NCBI GenBank assembly: GCA_937888595.1 | Contig: CALARK010000024.1 | Coordinates: forward strand, 1-36,849 | Direction: 5' to 3' | Source of the DNA: an uncultured Sterolibacteriaceae bacterium | GTDB lineage: Bacteria > Pseudomonadota > Gammaproteobacteria > Burkholderiales > Rhodocyclaceae | Length of the DNA: 36,849 nucleotides | Part shown: piece after piece, positions 7,261 through 13,647 of the stretch | How the letters are laid out: each line of letters opens with the position of its first letter | Numbering within the stretch: position 1 is the stretch's first letter | The notes under the pieces: model-generated | The model's input: only the letters and a program-made list of their open reading frames with translations | The model's database searches: none | Told to the model about the DNA's origin: nothing | Program-made: the position numbers and the translations under genes

Positions 7261-7917
7261 ATGGGTTCATTCTTTTCTGGAGCCATCCTCGTATTACTCA
7301 TACTTGTAACAAGTCCATCTCAGGCAGCATTATTATCCTTGGACTTTAGAACTGACAGCGACGGGTTGATAACGCAGGACTCACTATCAGGACTTGACTG
7401 GCTCGATTTAACAGTTACCCAGGGTATGTCATGGGCATTTGTCGAGTCTCTTATTACGGATGACCCAGCCTTTCAGGGTTTTAGATTTGCGCAGCGCGAA
7501 GAGGTTGAGGGATTTGTAGTTAATGCGGGTGGGGTATTGCCAAGTATTCACCCGCTGTCCGAGAACTACCTACCAATCTCTAGTCTGATGGAGTTTGTTG
7601 GAGTAACCCAGACGATTTCATCAACCTATGCGATTTCACGAGGCATTTTAAGTCCACTGTCCGGTATGAGCGACGGTCCGTATGGTCAGAGTCGTAACAG
7701 ATTTAGTCTGGTGACATACGGTAACGCAGGGCAAGTTGCTCCTTACGATGGGACTCAGAAGTACAACGAGACAAGTGTATACACCGGGTCTTGGTTAGTC
7801 CGGGCTTCAACGGCTTCCCCAGTTCCTAATCCCCCTGCGTTTGTACTAATGCTTACCGGATTGACTGTACTTGGTGCAATGCGTCGCTACATTAGCTTTA
7901 AAGAGCAAACTTCATAG
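7261..7917 (+). CDS. PEP-CTERM-type exported protein with VPNP motif
   Basis: The 218-aa product begins with a signal peptide (MGSFFSGAILVLLILVTSPSQA) and ends with a sorting tail: VPNPPAF, a hydrophobic helix LMLTGLTVLGAM and a basic patch RRY. Canonical substrates of exosortase have VPEP; here Asn replaces Glu. The body (GLDWLDLTVTQGMSW, FRFAQREEVEGF, NAGG) is typical of short PEP-CTERM proteins of Rhodocyclales that I remember. A strong Shine-Dalgarno GGGGGAGG is 7 bp before the ATG. It is the only plus-strand gene of the element, AT-rich and flanked by minus-strand genes. Processing would need exosortase and export genes elsewhere in the genome. The class is likely; the effect of the changed motif is unknown. 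Confidence 0.82.
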   Translation: MGSFFSGAILVLLILVTSPSQAALLSLDFRTDSDGLITQDSLSGLDWLDLTVTQGMSWAFVESLITDDPAFQGFRFAQREEVEGFVVNAGGVLPSIHPLSENYLPISSLMEFVGVTQTISSTYAISRGILSPLSGMSDGPYGQSRNRFSLVTYGNAGQVAPYDGTQKYNETSVYTGSWLVRASTASPVPNPPAFVLMLTGLTVLGAMRRYISFKEQTS

Positions 7918-7939
7918 ATGGCCAAACGTTGCCCTCACA

Positions 7940-8155
7940 TTACTGGATTACTTCGCGGCATAGTCGCAATATCTCACTGACTGCTTGCACCTGCCCAAGT
8001 ACTTCCTGCGATCGATTGCCATGCTTTCGGCTGTTGCCCGCGCTTCGGGCCTTGCCGTCTTCAGTCCGAGGCCCGGTGGATTTCTCCCATGGCCTCCACT
8101 GGCGTATCAATTCGGCCCTCAAGCGTCGATGCTCTGCTGTCCTGTAGTAGCTCAT
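7940..8155 (-). CDS. Small basic protein with STGPRT motif
   Basis: A 71-aa basic protein beginning MSYYRTAEHRRLRAELIRQW and carrying the motif WEKSTGPRTEDGKARSAGNSRKHG. Proteins with this RxxLI.RW.PWE.STGPRT.EGKA pattern are frequent in betaproteobacterial islands as I remember them, with no known function. The first 95 nt overlap the end of the upstream gene in another frame. The recognisable motif is the reason for calling it in spite of the overlap. Confidence 0.7.
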   Translation of the reverse strand: MSYYRTAEHRRLRAELIRQWRPWEKSTGPRTEDGKARSAGNSRKHGNRSQEVLGQVQAVSEILRLCREVIQ

Positions 8156-8726
8156 TCCCTGCTCCTGATAGTTCGTTTGATGGGTTCACATATTTTCCGT
8201 GCGCGAGAGACTCGCCAGCCCCATTATTGATTTGCTGCGGGCCATGGGCAATATTGGCCTGCCTCACGAACGCCACGTGCCGTGGGGTCTTGATTTCCGC
8301 CAAGGATTCCACGGTCGAGCGGCACTGTGACTGCGCCTTGAGCGCCAAGCGCATGTAGAGGTCTGCGGCCTTGGGGTACTCGCCCATATTCATCGCCGCA
8401 CGTCGCGCCATCTCTGTGAATATCGAGTCGAGGGTAGTGGCTTGAGAGACCAGCATGGCCTCCATGCCTGACAGGTCTCCTGCCCCCACCTTGGCCACCT
8501 TATCCTTCAGGGCCGCCACGGATTCGGTCCAGTCAGTGGTCCCATATGTGCCTTGTGCGAACGACCGGGCCGTCTGGGCGTTCGTGTGAATCGTTGATTG
8601 GGCGACCTCCGCCTCTGCGCGGTCAGGACTCAACCCTTCACACTCAACAACACTCAACTGCAAAATATCTCTCGGGTCGATCTCCGGTTCTTTGGGTTCG
8701 AATGCCTTGCCTTCAGTCTTCTTCAT
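8061..8726 (-). CDS. Hypothetical island-associated protein
   Basis: A 221-aa soluble protein. The middle (SVAALKDKVAKVGAGDLSGM, AMLVSQATTLDSIFTEMARRA, YMRLALKAQSQCRSTVESLAEIKTPR) looks helical, and the tail (HGPQQINNGAG, Asn/Gly/Ser rich) looks disordered. I associate this pattern with proteins paired with the small STGPRT protein that follows, but have no function for it. GGAGGG lies 7 bp before the ATG. The last 95 nt overlap the next gene, which then supplies the downstream frame. Confidence 0.75.
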   Translation of the reverse strand: MKKTEGKAFEPKEPEIDPRDILQLSVVECEGLSPDRAEAEVAQSTIHTNAQTARSFAQGTYGTTDWTESVAALKDKVAKVGAGDLSGMEAMLVSQATTLDSIFTEMARRAAMNMGEYPKAADLYMRLALKAQSQCRSTVESLAEIKTPRHVAFVRQANIAHGPQQINNGAGESLAHGKYVNPSNELSGAGNELLQDSRASTLEGRIDTPVEAMGEIHRASD

Positions 8727-8763
8727 GTTTGTTCCCTCCGATAGATGGCAATATCTAGATAGT

Positions 8764-8889
8764 CACCGGCTGACGGTGCAGAGCAGATGCAGAAACGTGT
8801 CCACATAGAACCGTTAGACGGTGTAAACGATGGGCTCTCTACACCGTGAGGCGGTGCTAATTTGTACCAATACCCTCCGGCTGACGGTG
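8764..8889. repeat. Array of four short hairpin repeats
   Basis: Four 15-bp units of the form CACCG-N5-CGGTG occur at 8764-8778, 8809-8823, 8842-8856 and 8875-8889. Starts are 45, 33 and 33 bp apart. Units 1 and 3 have perfect 5-bp stems; unit 2 pairs as ACCGT/ACGGT; unit 4 is imperfect. Units 1-3 lie between two minus-strand genes and unit 4 inside the end of the upstream gene. Possible roles are iteron-like binding sites, a replication origin or a structured RNA. Confidence 0.65.
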
Positions 8890-9312
8890 TAAGGCTTGCG
8901 TTTTCAGTAATGGTGGTAGAGAAACGTTCTTGCAGTACAGGCCCCGCTCGAAGCCTGTCCTTGCAATATCCATTGCCGGCGTCCAGTCGAACGACAACCA
9001 TGTCACTGCAAACCATGCTGCTCGATTCGGCCTGCAGCCAATGCGTGTCTGAATCAAGAAGCCCGCAGTTTCGAGTTCGCGCCGGGCACGTGTAATCGTG
9101 TCGTTGCTGGTCCATCCTCGCTTCGACAGGTAGCTCATGCAGGCCACGAACTGCCCGTTGTTTGCGCCGGAGTATTGGCGTGCAATGTCGATCAATAATC
9201 GCACTGCCGGCGCAGAGAGCCTCATGAAGGCCGGTGAGTCCAGTACTGTGTGGGGTAGCGCCAAGAAGCGACTGCCATCGCGATCGGTGCGCTTGTGGCG
9301 AGTACGCGCCAT
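8857..9312 (-). CDS. Helix-turn-helix protein, possible replication role
   Basis: A 151-aa protein beginning MARTRHKRTDRDGSRFLALP. The run SPAFMRLSAPAVRLLIDIARQYSG, then YLSKRGWTSNDTITRARREL and ETAGFLIQTRIG, has the spacing of a winged-helix domain like those in phage and island replication-initiator-type proteins. The assignment is by pattern only. The ATG follows directly after the stop of the preceding gene (TGAATG), so the two are coupled. Its stop codon sits directly after hairpin unit 3, and the C-terminal RQPEG is encoded by unit 4, so the repeats and gene are physically linked. Confidence 0.72.
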   Translation of the reverse strand: MARTRHKRTDRDGSRFLALPHTVLDSPAFMRLSAPAVRLLIDIARQYSGANNGQFVACMSYLSKRGWTSNDTITRARRELETAGFLIQTRIGCRPNRAAWFAVTWLSFDWTPAMDIARTGFERGLYCKNVSLPPLLKTQALHRQPEGIGTN

Positions 9313-9669
9313 TCATGAGCACTCCTCAACAAGAATAAGGGAGCGATAGCCGGGCCATGCCTTAAGTTTCCTTCGGTCCTCCTCGGTGAGCCAATAGACG
9401 CCACGCTTAATGTGAAGTCCATCACGGTCAATGCCATTGACAAGTTTGCAGGGAATCTCCAACTGAAGACGCCGTAACTCCGCGACAAGTTGCGGCCCGT
9501 TGCTGCAACCCGCGATGGCATCAAGCTGCTCCCGTCGCTTCTCGCCTTCAAGCAGGGCACTCAGTGCTCGCAAATGTCGTGGATTCTTCGTGCCATTGAA
9601 TGTGTTGGTTGTATGATTCGCTTTGTCAGGAGCGCTCTCGGATGCAGGCTGGTTCGGGAGCGTATTCAT
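9313..9669 (-). CDS. Hypothetical protein, possible HTH
   Basis: Starting at the ATG ending at 9669, which overlaps the upstream stop as ATGA and follows GGGGGCGGAAA, the product is 118 aa (MNTLPNQPASESAPDK). The segment KRREQLDAIAGCSNGPQLVAELRRL followed by IKRGVYWLTEEDRRKL suggests a small winged-helix DNA-binding fold. Longer GTG-started frames back to 9702 exist but lack support. It lies between the excisionase-like gene and the replication-type gene, all coupled. Confidence 0.68.
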   Translation of the reverse strand: MNTLPNQPASESAPDKANHTTNTFNGTKNPRHLRALSALLEGEKRREQLDAIAGCSNGPQLVAELRRLQLEIPCKLVNGIDRDGLHIKRGVYWLTEEDRRKLKAWPGYRSLILVEECS

Positions 9670-9974
9670 TTTCCGCCCCCCATCTTGTGCGACTTGACCC
9701 AAGCATCGAAGGCTTCAAGATCGACTAGTATCTTCTTACCAATCCGGACCCAGACGCCGGCTTTGCCTGACCCGTTGCCTTCGATCACATCACCCCGGCT
9801 GTTCTTGCGGTCGAACGCCTTGAAGCGGATGTCGCGCAGTGCGGCCTCGGTGAAGGCAGGGCGCAGTTCGGCGCACTGCCTGATAGTTACGCAGCCGCGC
9901 TCTGCGGAAGGAGTAATCAGTGCTGCGTGTATTGTCGGCACGGATGCCGATGTTTGAATCGCTACTGTTTGCAT
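9666..9974 (-). CDS. Excisionase/AlpA-like DNA-binding protein
   Basis: The 102-aa product contains CVTIRQCAELRPAFTEAALRDIRFKAFDRK, a helix-turn-helix-like segment, and ends with VWVRIGKKILVDLEAFDAWVKSH, the tail typical of excisionase- or AlpA-type MerR-fold proteins that direct island integrases. It is two genes after int on the same strand. A role in excision or in controlling int is a reasonable inference, with no direct proof. Confidence 0.72.
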   Translation of the reverse strand: MQTVAIQTSASVPTIHAALITPSAERGCVTIRQCAELRPAFTEAALRDIRFKAFDRKNSRGDVIEGNGSGKAGVWVRIGKKILVDLEAFDAWVKSHKMGGGK

Positions 9975-10122
9975 GTTTCATTCTCCGAAGTTGAGGAAAC
10001 TTGTCAGCGGCGGCACGTTGCTGTTATGCGTCGCGCTTCGCTGATGTTTCGCACTTTGGAGGTATGCAATACAGCTACATCCCTAGCGTCCCTACTCTCT
10101 GCCTTGCATCCTTACTCTCTCC

Positions 10123-10830
10123 CTAGACGCGGCTTTTTCGCCATTCATTTAGCGTTTTCCCACATGCGCCCACGTCGTATTCCTTTCCCAGCCCTGTTTT
10201 TTTTCTCATCCAGATTACCGCACGCTTCTTCGGTTCAGCTCGCAACAGAATGTCGGAGTATTCGCCGCCAGTCGCCCATGCCTGAAGTTGCTCGATTACC
10301 TTATCGGCTGTAGCTGCTCGTTTGGATTCGCACTCAATCTGCCATGCGGCAGTAACGGCCAGCCGCCCTATCGCAATACGCGGCAACTTGCCGGGAATGT
10401 CGGGATTTTCTACCGCCGTCGCGCCAGCGCCGACTTTCTCAGGTGCAACCCTCATCCATTCATCGGCAAAGCTATCGGTGATGAATGCGCATCCAAGAAG
10501 GCCATCCCAATCCGGCGCGCAAATACCGATCACGGCCTTGCGCAGATTGCCGATCACCTTTTCCAGCAAAGCATAGGCCGAATCTTCGGGAAGCTCTACG
10601 TCATCCAACTGACGAACTACAATCAGTCGAAGCGCATCGCTCGGTGGCACGATAGCGTCCGCGTTAAACCATTCCCCACCACCGTCACGAAGCGATAGCA
10701 GTCCGTCCGCCGTCACATCGTATGCCATGACAAGGTGAATTCGCGGCGCAATGTGCTTGAGCAGGTCGATACGGGCGGCGTCATCTTTACAATGGCGCGA
10801 GAAAAAATCTGACATGCTTTGCATGCTCAT
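10123..10830 (-). CDS. Hypothetical protein coupled to the integrase gene
   Basis: A 235-aa soluble protein not recognised. It starts with MSMQSMSDFFSRHCKDDAAR and has a basic C terminus (AEPKKRAVIWMRKKTGLGKEYDVGACGKTLNEWRKSRV). Its ATG shares one base with the integrase stop (TAATG), so translation is probably coupled. A 148-bp gap follows before the excisionase-like gene; in this gap I see only a short direct repeat around TTACTCTCT and no clear terminator. Confidence 0.75.
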   Translation of the reverse strand: MSMQSMSDFFSRHCKDDAARIDLLKHIAPRIHLVMAYDVTADGLLSLRDGGGEWFNADAIVPPSDALRLIVVRQLDDVELPEDSAYALLEKVIGNLRKAVIGICAPDWDGLLGCAFITDSFADEWMRVAPEKVGAGATAVENPDIPGKLPRIAIGRLAVTAAWQIECESKRAATADKVIEQLQAWATGGEYSDILLRAEPKKRAVIWMRKKTGLGKEYDVGACGKTLNEWRKSRV

Positions 10831-11948
10831 TACAGCCCCATCCTCGCCGCAAGCTTATCCCCAAGCTCGGTCACGCGGTCGGGCGCAAGGTGCGAATAGC
10901 GCAGGCTCATGGCGAGGGTCTTGTGCCCGAGCACGCGGGCCACCTCGATCGCCGACACCCCTGCCATCGTCAGATAGCTTGCTGCCGTGTGGCGCAAGTC
11001 GTGCCAACGGAAGTCCGAAGTCATCGCCGGTGGCGCGTCCTTCCTAGCCCTCCCGCTGCGCGTTGCCTGCCGCACGTCGATACCGGCCTGCACCAGTGCC
11101 GACTTCCACGGTTCGCGCAACTCCAGTTCCTTGCAATCTTCGGCGGGGGGGAATACCCGGTCGTCCTTCAGGTTGCGCACCTTGTTCCGCGCTTTCAACA
11201 GTTCGACAATCTCGCCGGACAGCGGCAGGGCGCGGCCCGCGTTGTTCTTGGTCTCCCCTTGGTGCAACGTAATTGCCCGGCGCTTGAAGTCGATCTGCGA
11301 CCAGCGCAGCCCAAGAATCTCGCCCTTGCGTGCGCCCGTCGTCAGCGCTAGCAGTACGGCAGGCAGTAAGTCGGGATGCGACGAGGTGCGAACGGCATCC
11401 AGTAGTCGGGGCAGTTCCTCATCACTCAAGAAGCGGACGCGCCCACCTGCTTCCTTCGGCTTGGTCACGCGCTCGCAGGGGTTGCGCTCGATCCAGCCAA
11501 GCTCCTTGACGGCGTGGGTCATGGCCGATGACAGTGCTGCAATGGTTCGATTCACGTCCGCTGCACTACGCTTGCCGCCGCCGTGCTGCTTCGGGGTAGC
11601 GAGTAGTTCATCGCGCCACTCGGCAATCCTCGCCGGCGTGATGGCATCCAGCATTTCACTTCCCGCCTTCGCCTTCCACCAAGCTAGGCGGCGCTCTACG
11701 TCACCCCATGACTTGAGACGCTGCGATGCCGCCGCCTTGTACTTGTCGAACAGGTCTTCAAGGGTCTTGAGCTTGGCGGTACCGAAGAAGCGGCCCGCCT
11801 TCATGTTCGCTTCGGTTTTCGTCGCCCACTCGCGGGCATCGGTCAGCCGGGAGAAGGTTGCACTGGCATTGGGATGACCCTTGAGGCGAATCATCACGCG
11901 GTAGCTTGTCGTGCCGTCGTCGTTCTTCCGCTTCTGGATAGTTGCCAT
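10830..11948 (-). CDS. Tyrosine-recombinase integrase
   Basis: The 372-aa integrase has an N-terminal arm/core-binding part (MATIQKRKNDDGTTSYRV, KTLEDLFDKYKAAAS) and a complete C-terminal catalytic domain: Arg in TTGARKGEILGLRW, HxxR in HDLRHTAASYL, His in LGHKTLAMSLRYSHL and the nucleophile Tyr near residue 351 in the same motif. It belongs to the phage-type integrases that target tRNA genes, and should act on the 47-bp tRNA-Met core. I chose the ATG at 11948, preceded by GGGGGTG; a TTG six codons upstream is open. It points away from the tRNA and lies 346 bp from it. Confidence 0.95.
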   Translation of the reverse strand: MATIQKRKNDDGTTSYRVMIRLKGHPNASATFSRLTDAREWATKTEANMKAGRFFGTAKLKTLEDLFDKYKAAASQRLKSWGDVERRLAWWKAKAGSEMLDAITPARIAEWRDELLATPKQHGGGKRSAADVNRTIAALSSAMTHAVKELGWIERNPCERVTKPKEAGGRVRFLSDEELPRLLDAVRTSSHPDLLPAVLLALTTGARKGEILGLRWSQIDFKRRAITLHQGETKNNAGRALPLSGEIVELLKARNKVRNLKDDRVFPPAEDCKELELREPWKSALVQAGIDVRQATRSGRARKDAPPAMTSDFRWHDLRHTAASYLTMAGVSAIEVARVLGHKTLAMSLRYSHLAPDRVTELGDKLAARMGL

Positions 11949-12123
11949 GTTCGCACCCCCGTTCAACCACCTTCAACATCCTAGAACAAGGGGCCACAAA
12001 TTACAACATGAGACTATCAATCCGTAGATAACAAGGATACACACCCAGTGTTTATGTACATCTTCGCAATATCAACTCTAGCAATGGAACACCAGCGGTA
12101 CACCAAACCCAAAAAACCGGGGG

Positions 12124-12132
12124 TTATCCACA
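12124..12132 (+). promoter_or_regulatory. DnaA-box match in element end
   Basis: TTATCCACA is an exact match to the strong DnaA-box consensus TTWTNCACA. It is single, so it does not prove an origin, but it lies in the noncoding att region beside other inverted repeats. Confidence 0.4.
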
Positions 12133-12227
12133 GGTAGGGCAGGATGTGCCGTGTGGCACAATACTTATCGCTCGATTGTTGAGCGACATGCGCGGTGGCG
12201 TAGCTTTGTTGGTAAGAGTTGGCGGAC

Positions 12228-12247
12228 AGTGTGCCGCTAGCGTGCCA
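12228..12247 (+). repeat. Right arm-type repeat of the element
   Basis: AGTGTGCCGCTAGCGTGCCA is the partner of 2010-2029 (one mismatch, same orientation). It stands 48 bp from the right tRNA core. Confidence 0.6.
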
Positions 12248-12253
12248 AATGGA

Positions 12254-12287
12254 AAGGGCTTACAGGCCAAACAACCTGTAAGCCCTT
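12254..12287 (-). terminator. Element-borne terminator for tRNA-Met
   Basis: AAGGGCTTACAGG (12254-12266) and CCTGTAAGCCCTT (12275-12287) make a perfect 13-bp stem with an 8-base loop, 7 bp beyond the 3' end of the tRNA. There is no long T-run (TTTCC follows). By position it replaces the native terminator now at 1813-1832. Confidence 0.65.
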
Positions 12288-12294
12288 GAAATGA

Positions 12295-12341
12295 TGGTGG
12301 TGATGGGGGGACTTGAACCCTCGACCTACGGATTATGAATC
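12295..12341 (-). repeat. attR: 3' part of the intact tRNA-Met
   Basis: Identical to 1849-1895 over 47 bp; the flanking bases differ on both sides. It forms the 3' portion of the functional tRNA gene and was supplied or reconstituted on integration. Confidence 0.93.
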
Positions 12342-12371
12342 CGTCGCTCTAACCAGCTGAGCTACATCACC
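12295..12371 (-). tRNA. tRNA-Met (CAU)
   Basis: The 77-nt minus-strand gene folds as a full cloverleaf. The acceptor is GGTGATG/CATCACC with discriminator A and encoded CCA; the D-arm is GCTCAGCTGGTTAGAGC, the anticodon stem ACGGA/TCCGT with loop TTCATAA, and the T-arm GAGGGTTCAAGTCCCCC. The anticodon is CAT. The paired first acceptor position argues for the elongator form rather than the initiator; a lysidine-modified Ile tRNA cannot be strictly excluded. It is the integration site of the element and keeps full function because the element restores the 3' part. Confidence 0.95.
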
Positions 12372-12386
12372 GCGCGAAGGGGCGGG

Positions 12387-12416
12387 ATTATCCCGGCGTG
12401 GTGCCGATCTTGTCAA
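12387..12416 (-). promoter_or_regulatory. Sigma70 promoter of tRNA-Met
   Basis: On the minus strand TTGACA (12416-12411), an 18-bp spacer and GATAAT (12392-12387) lie 15 bp before the mature 5' end. Both boxes match the consensus at 6/6 and 5/6. Confidence 0.75.
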
Positions 12417-12442
12417 GATCGGCGACAAATGGACGGTAGGGC

Positions 12443-13609
12443 ATGGATTACGATCTGATCATCGTCGGTGGCGGTCTGGCCGGTCTGTCGCTGGCCGTGG
12501 CGCTGCGCCGCAGCCGGCTCCGGATCGCCGTGGTGGAAGGCCGGGCGCCGCAGAAGCCTGTCAGCGGTGACGGCAACTGGGATGCGCGCATCTATGCCGT
12601 CAGCCCGGCCAATGCACGCTTCCTCGACGAAATCGGCATCTGGGCACATCTCGACCCTGCGCGCATGATGCCGGTGCGCAAGATGGCCGTGCGCGGGGAC
12701 GGCGCGGGTGAACTGGGCTTCTCCGCCTACGACAGCAGTGTCGGCGAACTGGCCTGGATCATGGAATCCTCCCTGCTCGAAGCGGAACTGCGCGAATCGG
12801 CGCGACGCCAGGGCAATGTCGACCTGCTCTGCCCCGCCACGCCGGCCTGCCTCGACATCGGCGACCGCGAGGCCGTGCTGGAACTGGCCGACCGGCGCAC
12901 CCTGACGGCCCGTCTGGTCGTCGCAGCGGACGGGGCCGATTCCTGGACGCGTGCCGCCGCGGGCATCCACGTCGATTTCCTGCCCTATGACCAGGTGGGC
13001 GTCGTCGCCAATTTCCGCGCCGCCCGGCCCCATCGCGAAACCGCCTTCCAGTGGTTCCGCCACGACGGCGTGCTGGCCTATCTGCCGCTGCCGGACCAGC
13101 TGATCTCAATCGTGTGGTCCACGCCGACCGATCACGCGCAGGAGCTGCTGGCGCTGCCTCCCGCGGAATTCTGCGCCCGCGTCGCCGCAGCCGGCGAACA
13201 GGCGCTCGGCAACCTCGAACTCGTCACGCCGCCGGCCGGCTTCCCGCTGCGGCTGATGCGCGCGCCGCACACCGTCGCCCATCGCCTCGCGCTGATCGGC
13301 GACGCGGCGCATACCATCCACCCGCTGTCCGGCCACGGCATCAATCTCGGCTTCCAGGACGCCAGAAGCCTCGCCGGCATCCTCGCCGACTGCCCGGCGC
13401 ATATCGACTGCGGCAGCCTTGCGTGGCTGCGCCGCCACGAGCGTGCCCGGCGCGAGGAAGTCGTCGCACTGCAAACCGTCACCCACGGGCTGCAGCGGCT
13501 GTTCGGCACGCCGTCCATGCCGCTCGGCGTGCTGCGCAACCTGGGCCTGAACTTTGTCGACCGCCTGCCGGTCATCAAGGATGCCCTGGTACGCTATGCC
13601 ATGGGCTGA
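12443..13609 (+). CDS. UbiH/UbiF-family FAD monooxygenase
   Basis: The 388-aa flavoprotein belongs to the ubiquinone-ring hydroxylases. It has an N-terminal dinucleotide fold (DLIIVGGGLAGLSLAVALRR), the middle motif ADGADSWTR and the second FAD motif GDAAHTIHPLSGHGINLGFQDA. These enzymes hydroxylate the polyprenyl-phenol ring in ubiquinone synthesis, acting at the inner face of the membrane. Which ring position it attacks (UbiH, UbiF, UbiI or UbiM type) cannot be read from the sequence. GGTAGGG precedes the ATG. dsbC follows after 38 bp on the same strand, so the two may be cotranscribed. Confidence 0.9.
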   Translation: MDYDLIIVGGGLAGLSLAVALRRSRLRIAVVEGRAPQKPVSGDGNWDARIYAVSPANARFLDEIGIWAHLDPARMMPVRKMAVRGDGAGELGFSAYDSSVGELAWIMESSLLEAELRESARRQGNVDLLCPATPACLDIGDREAVLELADRRTLTARLVVAADGADSWTRAAAGIHVDFLPYDQVGVVANFRAARPHRETAFQWFRHDGVLAYLPLPDQLISIVWSTPTDHAQELLALPPAEFCARVAAAGEQALGNLELVTPPAGFPLRLMRAPHTVAHRLALIGDAAHTIHPLSGHGINLGFQDARSLAGILADCPAHIDCGSLAWLRRHERARREEVVALQTVTHGLQRLFGTPSMPLGVLRNLGLNFVDRLPVIKDALVRYAMG

Positions 13610-13647
13610 TCGTGCCTTCCAATAATCCCACCCCCTCCGGAGTCTTC

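Larger units (their letters stand above)
11967..12294. other. Noncoding right end of the element
   Basis: No gene is visible in this stretch of about 330 bp. It holds a perfect DnaA-box match, an inverted repeat TGTGCC-GTGT-GGCACA (12145-12160), a hairpin TCGCTC-N7-GAGCGA (12168-12186), the right arm-type repeat (12228-12247) and a terminator (12254-12287). The density of GTGCC motifs fits an attP arm region with integrase or excisionase sites. Confidence 0.6.
1849..12341. mobile_element. Integrative element in tRNA-Met(CAU), about 10.4 kb
   Basis: Positions 1849-1895 and 12295-12341 are identical over 47 bp and correspond to the tRNA-Met gene from the anticodon stem to the encoded CCA. The complete tRNA is at the right end, and a tyrosine integrase gene lies beside it reading away from it, the standard arrangement of tRNA-targeting islands. 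The cargo has lower GC and different codon use from the flanks, most clearly 2062-3888 and 7088-7917. I found none of the backbone's 24-bp dispersed repeats inside. No relaxase, type IV secretion, capsid, terminase or transposase gene was recognised, so it is probably a non-self-transferable island, satellite or mobilizable element. The boundary duplication is directly visible; mobility today is inferred. Confidence 0.9.

Noticed and set aside
8723..9322. 199-codon minus-strand frame over the HTH gene
   Set aside because: It spans the hairpin region and overlaps the better-supported 8857-9312 gene in another frame; its sequence has no domain-like pattern.
1849..12341. CRISPR array, prophage structural genes or conjugation genes
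   Set aside because: No regular repeat-spacer series and no capsid, terminase, tail, relaxase or type IV secretion motif was found on reading all six frames of the element.
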